A stretch of 64,000 nt of DNA from Isochrysis galbana. Taxonomy: Eukaryota > Haptophyta > Isochrysidales > Isochrysidaceae. Below are positions 1 to 10,019 of the stretch, one piece after another. Made by a program: the position numbers and the translations under genes. The stretch spans positions 497,481 to 561,480 of the forward strand of contig CM030932.1 in the NCBI GenBank assembly GCA_018136815.1, given 5' to 3'. The notes beneath the pieces are model-generated. The model saw only the letters and a program-made list of their open reading frames with translations. It made no database searches and had not been told where the DNA came from. Within the stretch, counting starts at the first letter, position 1. Each line of letters starts with the position of its first letter.

Positions 1-2
1 CT

Positions 3-257
3 CACGCCGCCGCAGCCAGCCCAAAGGATGGCGAGCCCAAGGTGTGGATATCAGGCAGGAGCGATCCTCTCCGTCCGACGTCAAAGGATAAGCTGGACGG
101 GACCAAGAAAGACCCCAAGTACCTGTCGTGCCTCAATGACTGCGTACCACGTTGCCAAGGAACGGGGAGCAAGGACCGTTCGGAGTGCTTCGACGAGTGT
201 CAAGACGAGTGTTGCTTCACCTATCAGCAGTGCACCGCTGCGCGTGTGCGACTCTGA
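3..257 (+). CDS. C-terminal part of a small cysteine-rich protein, 5' end outside the window
   Basis: The frame is open from the first bases and ends at TGA 255-257, giving about 84 residues. After a short Ala-rich stretch comes RSDPLRPTSKDK, then KKDPKYLSCLNDC and a regular cysteine pattern: C-x3-C-x3-C-x10-C-x3-C-x3-CC-x5-C. Eight cysteines in about 40 residues suggest disulphide or metal binding. From memory, a similar motif followed by a CC box occurs in small plastid proteins of plants and algae, but I cannot name the family, so plastid location is inference. The upstream part, with any targeting peptide and introns, is outside the window. The longer overlapping frame at 28-540 has no comparable pattern and looks like a shadow. 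Confidence 0.55.
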   Translation, partial: HAAAASPKDGEPKVWISGRSDPLRPTSKDKLDGTKKDPKYLSCLNDCVPRCQGTGSKDRSECFDECQDECCFTYQQCTAARVRL

Positions 258-664
258 CCACACGACCACCGCTGCTCATTTGCAGCCACGAAGTATTTGC
301 GGCGCTGACATTATTTGCCTGGCCTTGTGGGCGGCTCTCGAGTCTCTGGCCAGCCTGCAACGCAAGTTGCTTGCACACTCGACAATCTTAAAGTGCCAGT
401 GCATCAATATGAGACCTGTGGCGGTACGCGCCATTCGTTGCTGTGAACGCACGAATGCAACCGGCGGGAGGCTAACATACGTCAGCCGGAGGCCTGACAT
501 TATTTGCAAAGCATGCGCCCTCCTGCCCAAGACTCGGTAGTCGGTAGTCTCGGGACCCAAGAAGCCAGGCAGAGATTCTGCGGCTCATGCCGCGCGCCCT
601 GCTTCCTCTGCCTAGATTTCAGCCTCGCGATGCCTAAGCCACCTCTCTTAGTCATCTTTGACTA
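258..664. other. Intergenic stretch, nothing assigned
   Basis: No coding frame with protein-like composition and no repeat shared with the rest of the window was seen. The two-fold occurrence of a GACATTATTTGC word (about 308 and 497) is the only internal repetition noticed. Confidence 0.4.
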
Positions 665-669
665 CAGCA

Positions 670-1196
670 CTCCAGAACTAAATTTATACTTGGTTCGCCC
701 ATGGGGGGGCACGAGCCCCCCCCCTCCTCGCCACTCCTCCCCTGGTGTGGGGGCTCTTGGAGGCCAGCTCAGTAGCTCAGTTCAAGGGGCAGAGGAGGCT
801 GGGTCTGGGCCCTGGTCTGCCCCTCGCTGGCTGGTGCTCGCCTTAGCTCCTGGGCCCACACGGTGCACCTGTCTGCCTTTCGACCAATGAGGGAGGAGGG
901 GTTGAAGCAATAATGATGCATGCCACGATGGGCCAGGTCGAGCGAATCACAGATTCGGAATCTGCGAATCATGAGCATCATGCATCATGCGAGCCTGCCA
1001 AGGAAAGAGTGGCTCAGTGGGTCAATTGGCGCAGGCTCTGCTCTAGCTCTAGGCATGCGCCATAAGGCATGCCAACGAGGGGGGGGTGGGGGTGGTTCCT
1101 CCCCCACAGCAAGGCAGGAGTGGAGAGAGGAGGCGGGCCCGTGCCCCCCCCATGGCCCATGGGCGAACCAAAAGTATAAACTTAAACTTGGTTTTG
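670..1196. repeat. Rearranged HP-B retroposon copy with inverted 5' end
   Basis: At 676-720 the plus strand carries the HP-B 5' hairpin (ACTAAATTTATACTTGG) and the second hairpin GGGGGGGCACGAGCCCCCCC. From about 750 to 1196 the sequence instead matches the complementary orientation of the HP-B copies at 34398 and 42963, including the GGAGGCCAGCTCAG segment. It ends in a second, degenerate 5' hairpin (about 1170-1196). The piece therefore has 5' ends at both sides, as produced by 5' inversion or by two head-to-head insertions. No clean target-site duplication was found. Confidence 0.6.
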
Positions 1197-1261
1197 AGCT
1201 TACGATTACTTAATGGTTAATGGTTAATGATTATTACCACTACTGCCATATATTTTTTTAA

Positions 1262-2118
1262 TTTTTAACAATTTTTATGGGTCGCGGCCCGGCACAGGAA
1301 CGGATATAGCGCTAACTCAAGACGACAGGACTCCCTGCCGCGGCAAGCGCAAGCACCCTTCGCCCCTTATGCCACCCAGCTCTTCACTAGCTTTCTACCT
1401 GCGCTAGCTGGAGCGCGCATGTACTGCAAGTAGAGAGTCAAAGCCAGGCGACATTGCGCCGGAGTGCACCTCTCCCCGGTCTTGGCAATGTGGGTGTGCA
1501 GATTCGAATTGGAGGGAGCTCTGCCGAGGACGTGCCAGACGGTGCGCCTCGCCCCACACTCTTTGCCCATGTCATCCTTGATCACGCACTTGAAAGCTGC
1601 TACCCTCTGGCCTCGATGGGGCCCAGCAATGGCGAGCTCGTCGCTCTCGAGGTGCCAGAACGAGTTGAGGAGCCTGTTGTTTCCAGCTCGATGCCCAGCT
1701 TCACGAAACTTATCGTGAGTCAAAGGGCCATCATTAATTGTGCGCTGACGACTGCCGCCGCCACTGGCCTCAGGTGTCGGAGTTGAAGCAGTTGGATTCT
1801 GGCCATTGCCTGCTGGCGTCGGCAACTTGTCCGGGAACGTATCGTAGTAGCACTTCAGGATGCTCTATTGGGCATGTAGAAGATCTCGCCGCTAGCGTCG
1901 CCGAGTTCGAGACTGCCCGTTCCATTCGGACCCATCTCCTGAAGCTTCCAGAATGCCCCTGGTGCACGACTGCCGGGGGGCTTGTACAGCGCGTCGTATG
2001 CTAGCACAGCGCTCCTCTGCTGACATCCGGCCAGTCCAATAGTCTCCAGGCACGCGGACGTGCTCACCTCATTAAATGTTCCAGGTGTACCTAGGCACCA
2101 TTCCCTCAGCAACACCAA
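1262..2118 (-). pseudogene. Chimeric retroposon: HP-A 3' end fused to a transposase-like BED zinc-finger frame
   Basis: Bases 1262-1420 match the last about 160 bp of HP-A, including the shared C-terminal peptide ASAGRKLVKSWVA followed by stop at 1367. Upstream, in place of the HP-A reading frame, is a different one. About 152 residues (1825-1367) contain FKCVIKDDMGKECGARR followed by SNSNLHTHIAKTGERC, a C-x9-C...H-x-H arrangement like divergent BED fingers of hAT transposases. A second frame (2118-1855), ending near GEIFYMPN, appears to be its upstream part, because the other frame resumes with ILKCYYDTFPDKLPTP; a small frameshift separates them. The BED assignment rests on motif recognition only. 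The 5' limit is not defined: no HP-A hairpin is present here. Confidence 0.45.
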
Positions 2119-2119
2119 G

Positions 2120-2836
2120 TTTTGTGACGCGTTTACGGGTCACCTGGTCGGAATTGCTGCATGTCCTAGAAACGGGAGAAACGGCTGATATCACCCAATG
2201 GGGAGCTCTTCTACCTTCTACCCATGGTCCCCAGGAGATGCAATGTTGCTTTGACTGCCCTCTTTGAGACCTTCAGTGACCACCAAGCTTGGTTTTGTCA
2301 TCTAAGTGTCCAATCCGCTAGCCTCCTGCTCCAAAAGGTCTAAAATAAAACTCCTCTGGTGCGAGCGGACGCCCGAGTGCAGCACCGCATGCTAAATGTG
2401 GTAGCAAAAGTAAGCAAAGACAAGCTCCGCAGAGTTGGTCATGGGGAGAGCTAAGGTTGAATGGGACGTGGAGATGGTTTGCTTCAGGTGATGGGATGTC
2501 TCATAAGCTCACCATAGGCTATAATGGAGGCATGATCGGCAGAGTCCTAGAAATCCAAGAATTTTCTAGGACGTGGTCCTAGTTTCTAGGACGGAATTTT
2601 TTGTCCGTTTGGGTTAGGGTTATCAAATGTGGACCAGGTGAAGTCATCACGCGATTCAAATTGGAACAACATCCTACCGAAGAAGCATCTAAGAAGTCAA
2701 TGAGGTACTAGTATATGTGCTGCAGAATGAGCTCGACCTAACGTGATGTCTACGCGACGACACGGCGTACAACCTTATCTTCCTCCGCCTCTCACGCGGC
2801 TCACTTGTCTGGCACAGAAGATCTCGTAGTACCGGC
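2120..2836. other. Intergenic stretch, nothing assigned
   Basis: Apart from a local repeat around CTAGGACG (2550-2592), no gene-like frame or shared repeat was seen. Confidence 0.35.
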
Positions 2837-2837
2837 G

Positions 2838-2956
2838 GCGTGGGGGGGAGAAGAGTACGAGGGGGAAGGGGGAGGGGGGAGGGCAAGGGGGGGGAGGGGG
2901 GGGAGGGGGGGGAGGAGGGGGAAGGGGCGGGAAGGGGGACGGAAGGGGGGGGGGGG
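2838..2956. repeat. Purine-rich (G-dominated) low-complexity tract
   Basis: About 120 bases of GGGGGA/GGGGGGA with almost no pyrimidine on the plus strand. Reading frames through it are simple-sequence translations. Confidence 0.85.
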
Positions 2957-3391
2957 TTCGGGGCTTTCGTAAAAAAAATGCTAACCAAACCTGAGGTTGC
3001 AGCCTCTCAGACTCTAGACTTAGACTTAGACTAGACCCTTGTGTATATAAAGGAATACCATGATATACTATGACCATGACTATGGACATTCGTCATCAAA
3101 GGCTCACATCGAGCATCCGAGCATCCGTCCTACATATTCGACGGACCGCGATCTCGTTATTGGTATGTATTGGTCAAAGCGCGGTGGCGGTGGACTGGCC
3201 AATGGCCAATGGCCAATGGCGTGGGGCCATCAGGCGTGCTTGTTGCCAAGAATAAAGAAGTAGGAAGTAGGTGCTTGTTCATTCGTAGTGTGTGGTGTGT
3301 ACAGGGTCTTGTATGCCATGAGGCACGGCAGGGCGGGCGGGCGGTTCCGTTCTCACCCTCACATAGCCTCATAGCTCTCGTATATATAGCT

Positions 3392-3470
3392 CTCACAGCT
3401 CAAGTGAGGAGTGGAGAGAAGGGGGGCTCGTGCCCCCCGCCGAGTGGATGAACCAAAGTGGTACGTAAAC
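3392..3470 (-). repeat. Degenerate HP-B 5' terminus fragment
   Basis: The string GGAGTGGAGAGAAGGGGGGCTCGTGCCCCCC and the following GTGGATGAACCAAAGTGGTACGTAAACTT are a mutated version of the 5' end seen at 35100-35154 and 43660-43717. It is short and has no recognisable hairpin stem or flanking duplication. Confidence 0.5.
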
Positions 3471-3510
3471 TTGCGTTGCACTAGCTCCACAATGTAATGG
3501 CACGCGACGC

Positions 3511-3605
3511 TTTCGCATACTACAAGGCCCACCTTCAAGAATTTTTTTTCGCATACTACAAGGCCCACCTTCAAGAATTTTTTTTCGCATACTACAAGGC
3601 CTATT
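3511..3605. repeat. Tandem repeat, 36-bp unit, about 2.5 copies
   Basis: CGCATACTACAAGGCC recurs at 3514, 3550 and 3586, with ACCTTCAAGAATTTTTTTT between the units. The period is exactly 36 bp and the first two units are almost identical. Confidence 0.9.
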
Positions 3606-4176
3606 GAGGAGCAGCAAGTGCGCAAGACTTGTCATCCAGCCCGTGCAATCGCGAAAGATTGAGATTGCATAGGCCACGCGTTAGAGCATTACTAAGGCTC
3701 TTATGTACTAGTATTGCTTTATCGCACGCGGCATTTCTAGAGCCCAAACGCACTGCCTAGCGTTAGCGTGTGGTCGTCTCCACGGAGGGACCCGCGGCAG
3801 GAAGACTTCGTCACAAGCCAAGTCACAGATATGCAGCTATCGCGCTTGAAGAGAGGAACCAAAGCTAGCTGTCTGGCTGGCCGGGCCGATTGAAGAAAAG
3901 GTTATCTCGTTGGGTATCAACGTCGAAAAGGCCCTGCGCGACCGCGCGGGCGCTCACATGTGCCGTGGAGGCAGTCGAATATACCTAGTCGCACTGCGAC
4001 GCTGCTAGTGGACGCCATAGCCCGCAATGCTCAGGGCTGCACCGAACGCGGCGGAAGGCGGCCGCAAACGGCGGCTGACGATGCTTCACTTGCGCGCCGC
4101 CGTACTCAGCCGCTCCATATGCGTCTCATGCCGAATGCGGTCAGGCACCCCCCCCCATTGTGTCAAGACGCGCAGC
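3606..4176. other. Intergenic / 3' flank of GOT1, nothing assigned
   Basis: No protein-like frame was recognised. The part nearest 4177 should contain the GOT1 3' UTR, but no canonical polyadenylation signal stands out. Confidence 0.35.
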
Positions 4177-5724
4177 TCACACCGGCAAGCGCGCCTTGGC
4201 GACGAAACGGTCTGTGAAGGCGCGGACTGGCGGCAACGCGAGCACATTTCCCACGATCGGAAGGTTGCGCAGGAAGCCTAGCACAACAGGGAAGAAGTCG
4301 CCAAAGAGATTGAGGAAGCCGAAGAGCTCAATCGCCATACCTATGCAGTGAGAGAGCGGCTTCGGATCGGATGTCTAAGAGGCGCTGGCTGATGCACACG
4401 TGGCGCCATGTACCCCCACGGCTTTGGGGCGGGCGGGTGGCGGTGTGCGCACCAAAAACGGGCCATCCCACGAGAACAAGGAAGATGCCGCCAAGGAAGC
4501 ATGAGGTGCCACGGACCTGCGGTACAGCGGATAGTGCGCCAAGCGTGAGGCGGACGCCAAAGAGGGACACTGTGCAGAAAGCGTTATGACTGGATGCGGA
4601 GAGCGAGCCGATCAAGCCATCGCACGCGTTATGGGGAGGAGATGTAGGCGCGTCGCAGCAGCAGGCATGGCCGAGCCGAGCGGATGCAGCACCCACTTTT
4701 CGCTTCTGGAAGAAAAAGCGGAAGACGCCGCGCGGCCCGATGATCAGAGAGACCCCAGCCAAGAAGAGGATCTGAGGCGCATGCAAGAGTCGTGGTCAGC
4801 GCGGGGTGAGTAGGCCCAGGACAGACCCACACATGGCGCTTGCACACTGCTTGCGCGCAAGGGAGTGAGATGTGGCACTATGGGCAGAGAATCAGCCTGC
4901 GCCCTCTCACATTGCCCATTGCGAGGAGCCCTTTGTCGAAGAAGAGCATAACGCCGAGCACCAGAAAGAGGACGCCTGCGCATGTGAGCCCCAACCCGAT
5001 CTCTGTGGCCGGAGGGGATGGCGTAAGGTGAGAAAGGAGGGGGTGGTGACAGGGCGAAGCGTAGTGTAGCGGAGCTCGTGATAAGACGAGAGGGAGGGTG
5101 GAGGGAGAGAAAGGGTAGAAAATGTCGCCCGCCACCAACTCTCCTTTTTCCAACTGGTTGGGGAGCTGCGCCCGGCCCTGCCGTACTGACCTCTCCCTGC
5201 CTCTCAACCTCCCTCCTTTGTCCTCCCTCCCTCCACTCTCTCCCACCGTCTTCTTTCAAATACGGAAGACTTAAGGAGAATGAGGAAGGAAGGGGAGAGC
5301 AGACAACAAAGGGGGGGCACGCTGCACCCCTCCTCCCCGCCCTGCCCCTCGCCCTCCCTCCCTCCCTTTCTCTCCCTCTCCACCTCTGAGAAGCTGAAAC
5401 GAGAGAGGAGAGGGGGGGCGGGGAGTGTGGGGGTGGGAAAGGGAGAGAGAGGGAGAGAGAGGGTGAGCGGGGGTGGTGAGGAGGGGGGGAGAGAGAGAGA
5501 CAGAGAGGAAAGACGGGAGATAAAGGGAGGTAAAGGGAGGGAGGGAGGGAGGGAGGGAGGGAGGGAGGGAGGGAGAGGCTGAGCGGGGCAGGGAGAGGAG
5601 AGGCCGTACACCCGTGCGCCGCCGCCACCACCACCACTCCTCCTGCAGTGGGAGGGAACGAGAGAGAGAGGGAGGGAGAGAGGGAGAGGGAGAGGGAGAG
5701 AGGCGCACTCCGGTAGTCATCCAT
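4177..5724 (-). CDS. GOT1: GOT1-type Golgi-to-ER / vesicle transport membrane protein, five exons
   Basis: GOT1/SFT2 proteins are small four-helix membrane proteins of the early secretory pathway. Exons on the minus strand are 5724-5709, 5002-4911, 4771-4697, 4516-4453 and 4340-4177, all GT-AG, joining to 136 residues, about the family's usual length. The 16-nt first exon (MDDYR) joins in phase to KIGLGLT, matching the short N-terminus typical of the family. Hallmarks in order are LFFDKGLLAMGN (about 26-37), ILFLAGVSLIIG, FRFFFQKRK, GIFLVLVGWPVFGM, and LFGDFFPVVLGFLRNLPIVG. Four hydrophobic segments are visible. Intron 1 is about 700 bp and nearly pure polypyrimidine on the coding strand; the others are about 110-140 bp. 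The start codon choice depends on splicing across that tract and is the least certain part. Confidence 0.9.
5003..5708. repeat. Polypurine (plus strand) tract inside GOT1 intron 1
   Basis: GA-, GGGA- and CT-rich blocks, including a (GGGA)n run at about 5535-5575. Long frames through it on both strands (for example 4744-5724 minus) are low-complexity translations and not genes. The coding strand of GOT1 is the pyrimidine strand over most of the tract. Confidence 0.85.
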
Positions 5725-5843
5725 CGCTCCTTTCTCTCTCTCTCAAATTCCCCCCCCGGTGTTTTTTTTTATTCCCACCTCTCGCCGTTCCAAAAATGGA
5801 TCGAGATGCCTCGCACGCTTTGTGGCTCTGAAGCTGTAAGTTG

Positions 5844-6616
5844 GGAAAAAAACCTCTTAATAATCTCGCCGCGCGCGACCCTGCACAGCCTCCCTGCAGC
5901 CACGCCCGCTTCCCTTATCACCCCTCCACCTGCCTTGCGGCTCGTTCCCTCGTGCTCTACCTAGGGGCTGGGTGTAGTGTGTAGTGGGTTTCCAGTTGGC
6001 CCAGGCCAGAGTTTCGCGAAATGTTTTGCAAAATTTGGGTGAACCGACGAAATCGAATTTTTTGACCGAAATTTGGGTGCAAGTGCGAGGCGCTGAAGAA
6101 CGGCGCATAGCGCATAGCGCCGAAGCGAAATTTGGGCCCCGACCGAACGAAGCGCCCTCCCCCCCCGTCCCCCGTCGCCTCCCCCCCGCATGCGCAGCAT
6201 GCGCATGACGCCCTCTAAATAAAAATTAGTTACAACTGGGAATATCGGCGGCTTCACTGAGCCAAATGCGACGATGCACTTACTATTGATTGCGTCCGTA
6301 TGAGTTGTATACAGTTAGTGTAGAGTATAGCACGTACGCGAATACTGTATAATGTTAGTTAGGTGCGTATCGATGCGCGCGGAGCGCGCTAGCGCCATTA
6401 ACCGAGAGCAAAGCAAAATACCCCCGAAATTTGGGTGGAGCGGGCCCGAAACTTAGCGAATTGCGTGCGAAATTTCGAAACGAAATTTGGGCGGGTCCGA
6501 AACGAAACTCTGGCCTGGGCCAAGTTTCCAGTGGCACACGGTGTGTACCGGTCCCCGCCGATGCCCGATGCGGCTTATCACTCTCCTTCCTTTTCCGCCA
6601 TCGGGCTACCGGTTGT
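5844..6616 (-). mobile_element. HP-B retroposon, 5'-truncated, 15-bp target-site duplication, carrying a nested MITE
   Basis: The direct repeat tgaagctgtaagttg flanks the element at 5829-5843 and 6617-6631. The left side, which is the element's 3' end, reads aaaaaaacctcttaataat on the plus strand, i.e. an oligo(T)-ended tail on the sense strand. It then matches the 3' half of the HP-B copy at 12151-12810. The 5' hairpin is absent, so the copy is 5'-truncated, as expected for target-primed reverse transcription. A 528-bp MITE interrupts it at 5996-6523. Confidence 0.8.
5996..6523. mobile_element. hAT-like MITE, 528 bp, perfect 21-bp TIRs, 8-bp TSD
   Basis: Terminal inverted repeats beginning TTGGCCCAGGCCAGAG are perfect over 21 bp (5996-6016 and 6503-6523). 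They are flanked by the 8-bp direct repeat gtttccag at 5988-5995 and 6524-6531. The interior has several subterminal copies of CGAAATTTGGG in both orientations and no transposase frame. An 8-bp duplication is typical of hAT elements, but the TIR sequence itself was not matched to a named family. Confidence 0.9.
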
Positions 6617-6656
6617 TGAAGCTGTAAGTTGAAAAGAGAAGGGCTTCATTCCTGGA

Positions 6657-6846
6657 TGGGAAATACGGTGCTGGGGCCTGCAAATACAGCCAAATACATA
6701 TGTATTTGGCCTTTGGCCAAATACATTCCAAATTCATTCGAGGCCTACAACCCACACAACCCAGGACGCGCTTCAAATATACAAATACAGCCAAATACAT
6801 ATGTATCTGGCCAAATACGGTAAATGTAAATACGTATTTCCCATCT
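6657..6846. mobile_element. Small foldback/MITE-like element
   Basis: GGATGGGAAATAC at the left end is mirrored by GTATTTCCCATCT at the right, and the interior carries two copies of CAAATACAGCCAAATACATA. AGGGCTTCATTC flanks both sides (about 6643-6655 and 6847-6858). Boundaries are good to a few bases only. Confidence 0.6.
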
Positions 6847-6881
6847 AGGGCTTCATTCTTCATTCAAGGGTCAAAGGTATG

Positions 6882-7539
6882 GTGTTGGGTGTTGGGTGTT
6901 GGGTGTTGGGGGTCGGGGAGGGTACACTGGGGCTTGCCACAAGAGCTCTTGTAAGGTCATAAGTCATAAGTATGAAAGGCTATACCTACACGCTACAAGA
7001 GCCAATGCGCCAATGCCAATCTGCCAATGCGACAAGCATATGTATATGCACTCTAACTCTAGCTCTATTCGAATACTCTATTAGACTCTATTCTCTATTC
7101 ACATTGTCAGTCACTGTCACTGTCAGAACAATCACAATCATAATCATCACTGCGGTGCGGCAAATCATACAATCATTCCCACCATCTACCTCCACCATCT
7201 GCTTTGCCAACACCCGCCGCACTCGCACGCCCGCGCTGAGCCTGCCCTCGAGCTGACGAGCTGGACCCCCCCCCCCAATCCTTGGTGACAAGGCACAAGG
7301 CACAAGGCTTGTGCACAAGGCATACGGGCATACGGGGGCCTCTAGGCGGCACCGCGGCACCCGTGGCCGGTGGCCGGTGGCCGGCGGGGGCGAGTGTACA
7401 TGGGAGAGGCAAGGAGTGGCCGGTGGCCTATGGCCTATGGCCGGGGGGCCATGGGCCATGGGCTGAAAGCTGAGAGAGCTAAGCTCAAGCTGTCGCATCC
7501 GCGATCGACCTTTTTGTTTTAGAAGTTGTCTGCGTTTCT
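6882..7539. other. Intergenic with short simple repeats
   Basis: Four tandem copies of GGGTGTT lie near 6885-6915, and GGCCGGTG/GGCCTATG tandem words lie near 7360-7450. No convincing coding frame is present. Confidence 0.5.
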
Positions 7540-8360
7540 ATGTCCCCTCCTTGCAGGCTAGTCACTAGTCACCGTCGCAGGATCCTACATTCGCCCATTC
7601 GCCCTTGTTGCCCTCGCCTCCTTTGTCGCCTCCCTTGCCGCCTGCTTGCCCCTCACCTGGCTTACCTCCTTGTGTGCTCCTCGCGTTTTAGGCTAAGTCG
7701 CGCGTTCAGGTATCGCCGGTGCAAGGAACCGCCCCCTTGTGTGACCCTGATTCCCCCTCAGGTGTTGGCCGTTGGATGATATCGTGGCGCTATTTTACTT
7801 CGGTCTTCATCAAATCTCACTTAAGGGTTTTCGAAAGATTCCCTCCTTATTCCTGTGCGTAACGGTCGCCCCCGGATCGTCCGTCGCCCCGTCGCTCTCT
7901 TGTCGGCATTCTCTTCCTTGTTCGATCTGTCAGCAGGTTCTTGTGCGTTCCGCGATAAGGATACGTTAGTGTGGAAAGTGTTGACGTGAGTGTAGTGTCA
8001 TCTCGTCGGTCCATCGGCCTCTAGCCGTCTGTCGTCTGTCGTTCTTCGTTCGTCGCTCTCGTTCTCGTTCTCGTTCCCGTTCTCGTCCCTCGTTCTCAAC
8101 ACTACCTCAACACCAAACCTCACCAATCCCTCAGCCCTAGCCTATCCATCCCGATCCGCCCAGCCATGTCCGCTCCGTCGTCGCGCTCGCCCTCGCCCAA
8201 GCCCGTCCTCCCGCCTTCCTCTGCTGAGGAGGTGGTCCAGCCCGTCATTCCATCACTCCCGGCCTCCTTCGCCGCGCCTTCCGCCGATCGTCTTCCTTCC
8301 GAATCATCGCATATCGAGCCCGTGGTCATGCTGGATCCGTCACAAGCCTTTAGCCTTTAG
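7540..8360 (+). repeat. Probable 5' leader and ORF1 start of a degenerate retroelement
   Basis: A pyrimidine-rich leader with tandem CTCGTT words precedes ATG 8166, whose product begins MSAPSSRSPSPKPVLPPSSAEE and stops at 8360. A similar layout, a CTCGCT-rich leader followed by MSLSPPSSPSLKPACPPSSA, recurs at 22978-23064, and a third possible relative starts at 11696. The repetition suggests the 5' ends of a dispersed element, not host exons. No reverse transcriptase is attached. Confidence 0.4.
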
Positions 8361-10019
8361 CGAGGGTGGTCATGTCAATGAGCTCTGTCTACCACAAGGC
8401 TTTCAAGTGATGGTGTGATGGTAAGCACACATATCCGATCTCCTTTTAGTCCTAACTGGCCGGGATGGCCATGCAAAAACCATAACTCACCTCGGACGGC
8501 GGACGGAGGAAAAGAAAAAGCAGCGGCTAAAAACAGCCAAAAAATCTGTCTACAGTCTGTCTTCCGCCCCCCCCCCCCCCCCCCCACTCTTCTCTCTCTC
8601 CTCTCTCTTCCCTCTCTCCTCTCTCTCCTCTCTCTCCTCCCTCTCCTCCCTCTCCTCCCTCTCTCTCTCCCTCCCCCCCCCCCCCCCCCCCTTCTCCCTC
8701 CCTCCCTCCCCTCTTACTTTCTATCCTCCCCTCCTTCCTCCTGTTCTTCCTCCTCCTTCCCCATTTTCTTTTCCTCGTGTCCGGCTGTAATTTGAATTCG
8801 GTGTTCGGAGGCCATGTCGGCCCGTCCGACGAGCTACGTCCCTCCCGCCGTCGCTGCGTCGTACGAGTGCAGGCGCGCACAGAGCGGTGTAGAGCCCCCT
8901 AGCTCGATGGAGCCAATGCGCTCCTTATCGATCACCAGGACGGGCTCCTTGGCTCCATTCTGTTGAGCTGCCAACGCCTCGACGTTGCGGCATCCCCTCC
9001 CTCCTCTCTGCTTAACACTGCTCCGCCTCCCTTCTCTCTGCCTCCCACTGCTCCGCCCCCTTTCTCCCAGCCGCCCACTGCTTCGCCTCACTCCTCCGCG
9101 CGTCCACTGCTCCGTTTCTCTTCTCCCCGTTTCCAACTGCCCCGCCTCCTCGCCTTCCCCCACCGAGCTCCAGTTTCCCTGCCTCCTTTGCTGGACGCCC
9201 CATCACCTTCCATCACCTTCCCCTTCCGACGTCCCTCTCCTCCACCCCTTCCGCCCAACCTGCTCGCAGCACAATTTCCCTTCCCAATTCTCGACCTCTC
9301 TCTATTCCCGCTCTTGCCTTGTCTCTTGCCCCCCTCTCTGACAAACTACAGCTCCATCCGTTCGACCGATGGCAGCGCTTCCTGTCATTGCCCCCAACTT
9401 GTCCCACACGCCTTCCAGTTGCGGAAAAGGAGCTGGGATCGTAGAGGAAGATTTGGGGGAGAATCTCAACCACGGGTCACAGCTGCTTCGCCTGCCCTGC
9501 CGATGGCAGCAACCCCCTTCCATTTGTTCACATTATTTCCCTTTTGTTCCCCTGCTCCTCCTCCCGGGACACAATCTCTCCCTCGCATCCGTCGATGGCG
9601 GCATCTGCCAAAGACTGCCCAGCTTTCCTTGCTACCTTCTACCCTCTTCATATTTGAGCTCCTACCAAAGGCAGTTCAGGCACATGTGCCGGACTCCACA
9701 AGGCCTCTCCCAATTCCCAGTCCGCGACTGACCCCAATAACTGAGCCTCTTGGAGTGGATAAGTTGTCGCGTGCCATGAGAGCTCGCCATCAGCGGTGAG
9801 GCGTGCCACCCTCGGCTCTCACGCTTCACCTCCTTCTTTGCCCTCCTTATAGACTGCGTACCGGAAAGCGGCCGCCTATCTGGTCGTCGCCGATTGCCGT
9901 CTTCCAAATCCCGCTCGTCGTGTACGCTTTGGTAGAGGAGGTGTGGGCTAGCCGTCCTTCTCTCCGGCACAATGTCCTTTCGGCTCTCATGTGATCGTCC
10001 ACAGGGTTGACCGGCTACT
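8361..10019. other. Low-complexity, C/T-rich region without a supported gene
   Basis: C-runs and CTCTCC repeats (8565-8720) are followed by tandem-like CTGCTCCGCCTCC/CTTCTCTCTGCC words (8985-9140). The open frame at 8963-9799 (278 codons) is rich in Pro/Ser/Leu because of these words, shows no domain, and is not supported as a gene. Confidence 0.5.

Noticed and set aside
4744-5724. 326-codon minus-strand frame starting at the GOT1 ATG
   Set aside because: It reads through GOT1 intron 1. Splicing at 5709/5002 gives the conserved GOT1 protein, whereas the unspliced product is Ser/Leu/Pro simple sequence.
6882-6920. Telomere-like GGGTGTT repeats
   Set aside because: Only four imperfect units inside the sequence; not the TTAGGG-type repeat and not at an end.
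8963-9799. 278-codon Pro/Ser/Leu-rich plus-strand frame
   Set aside because: Composition follows CTGCTCCGCCTCC-type repeats; no domain, no splice logic, overlapping frames on the other strand.
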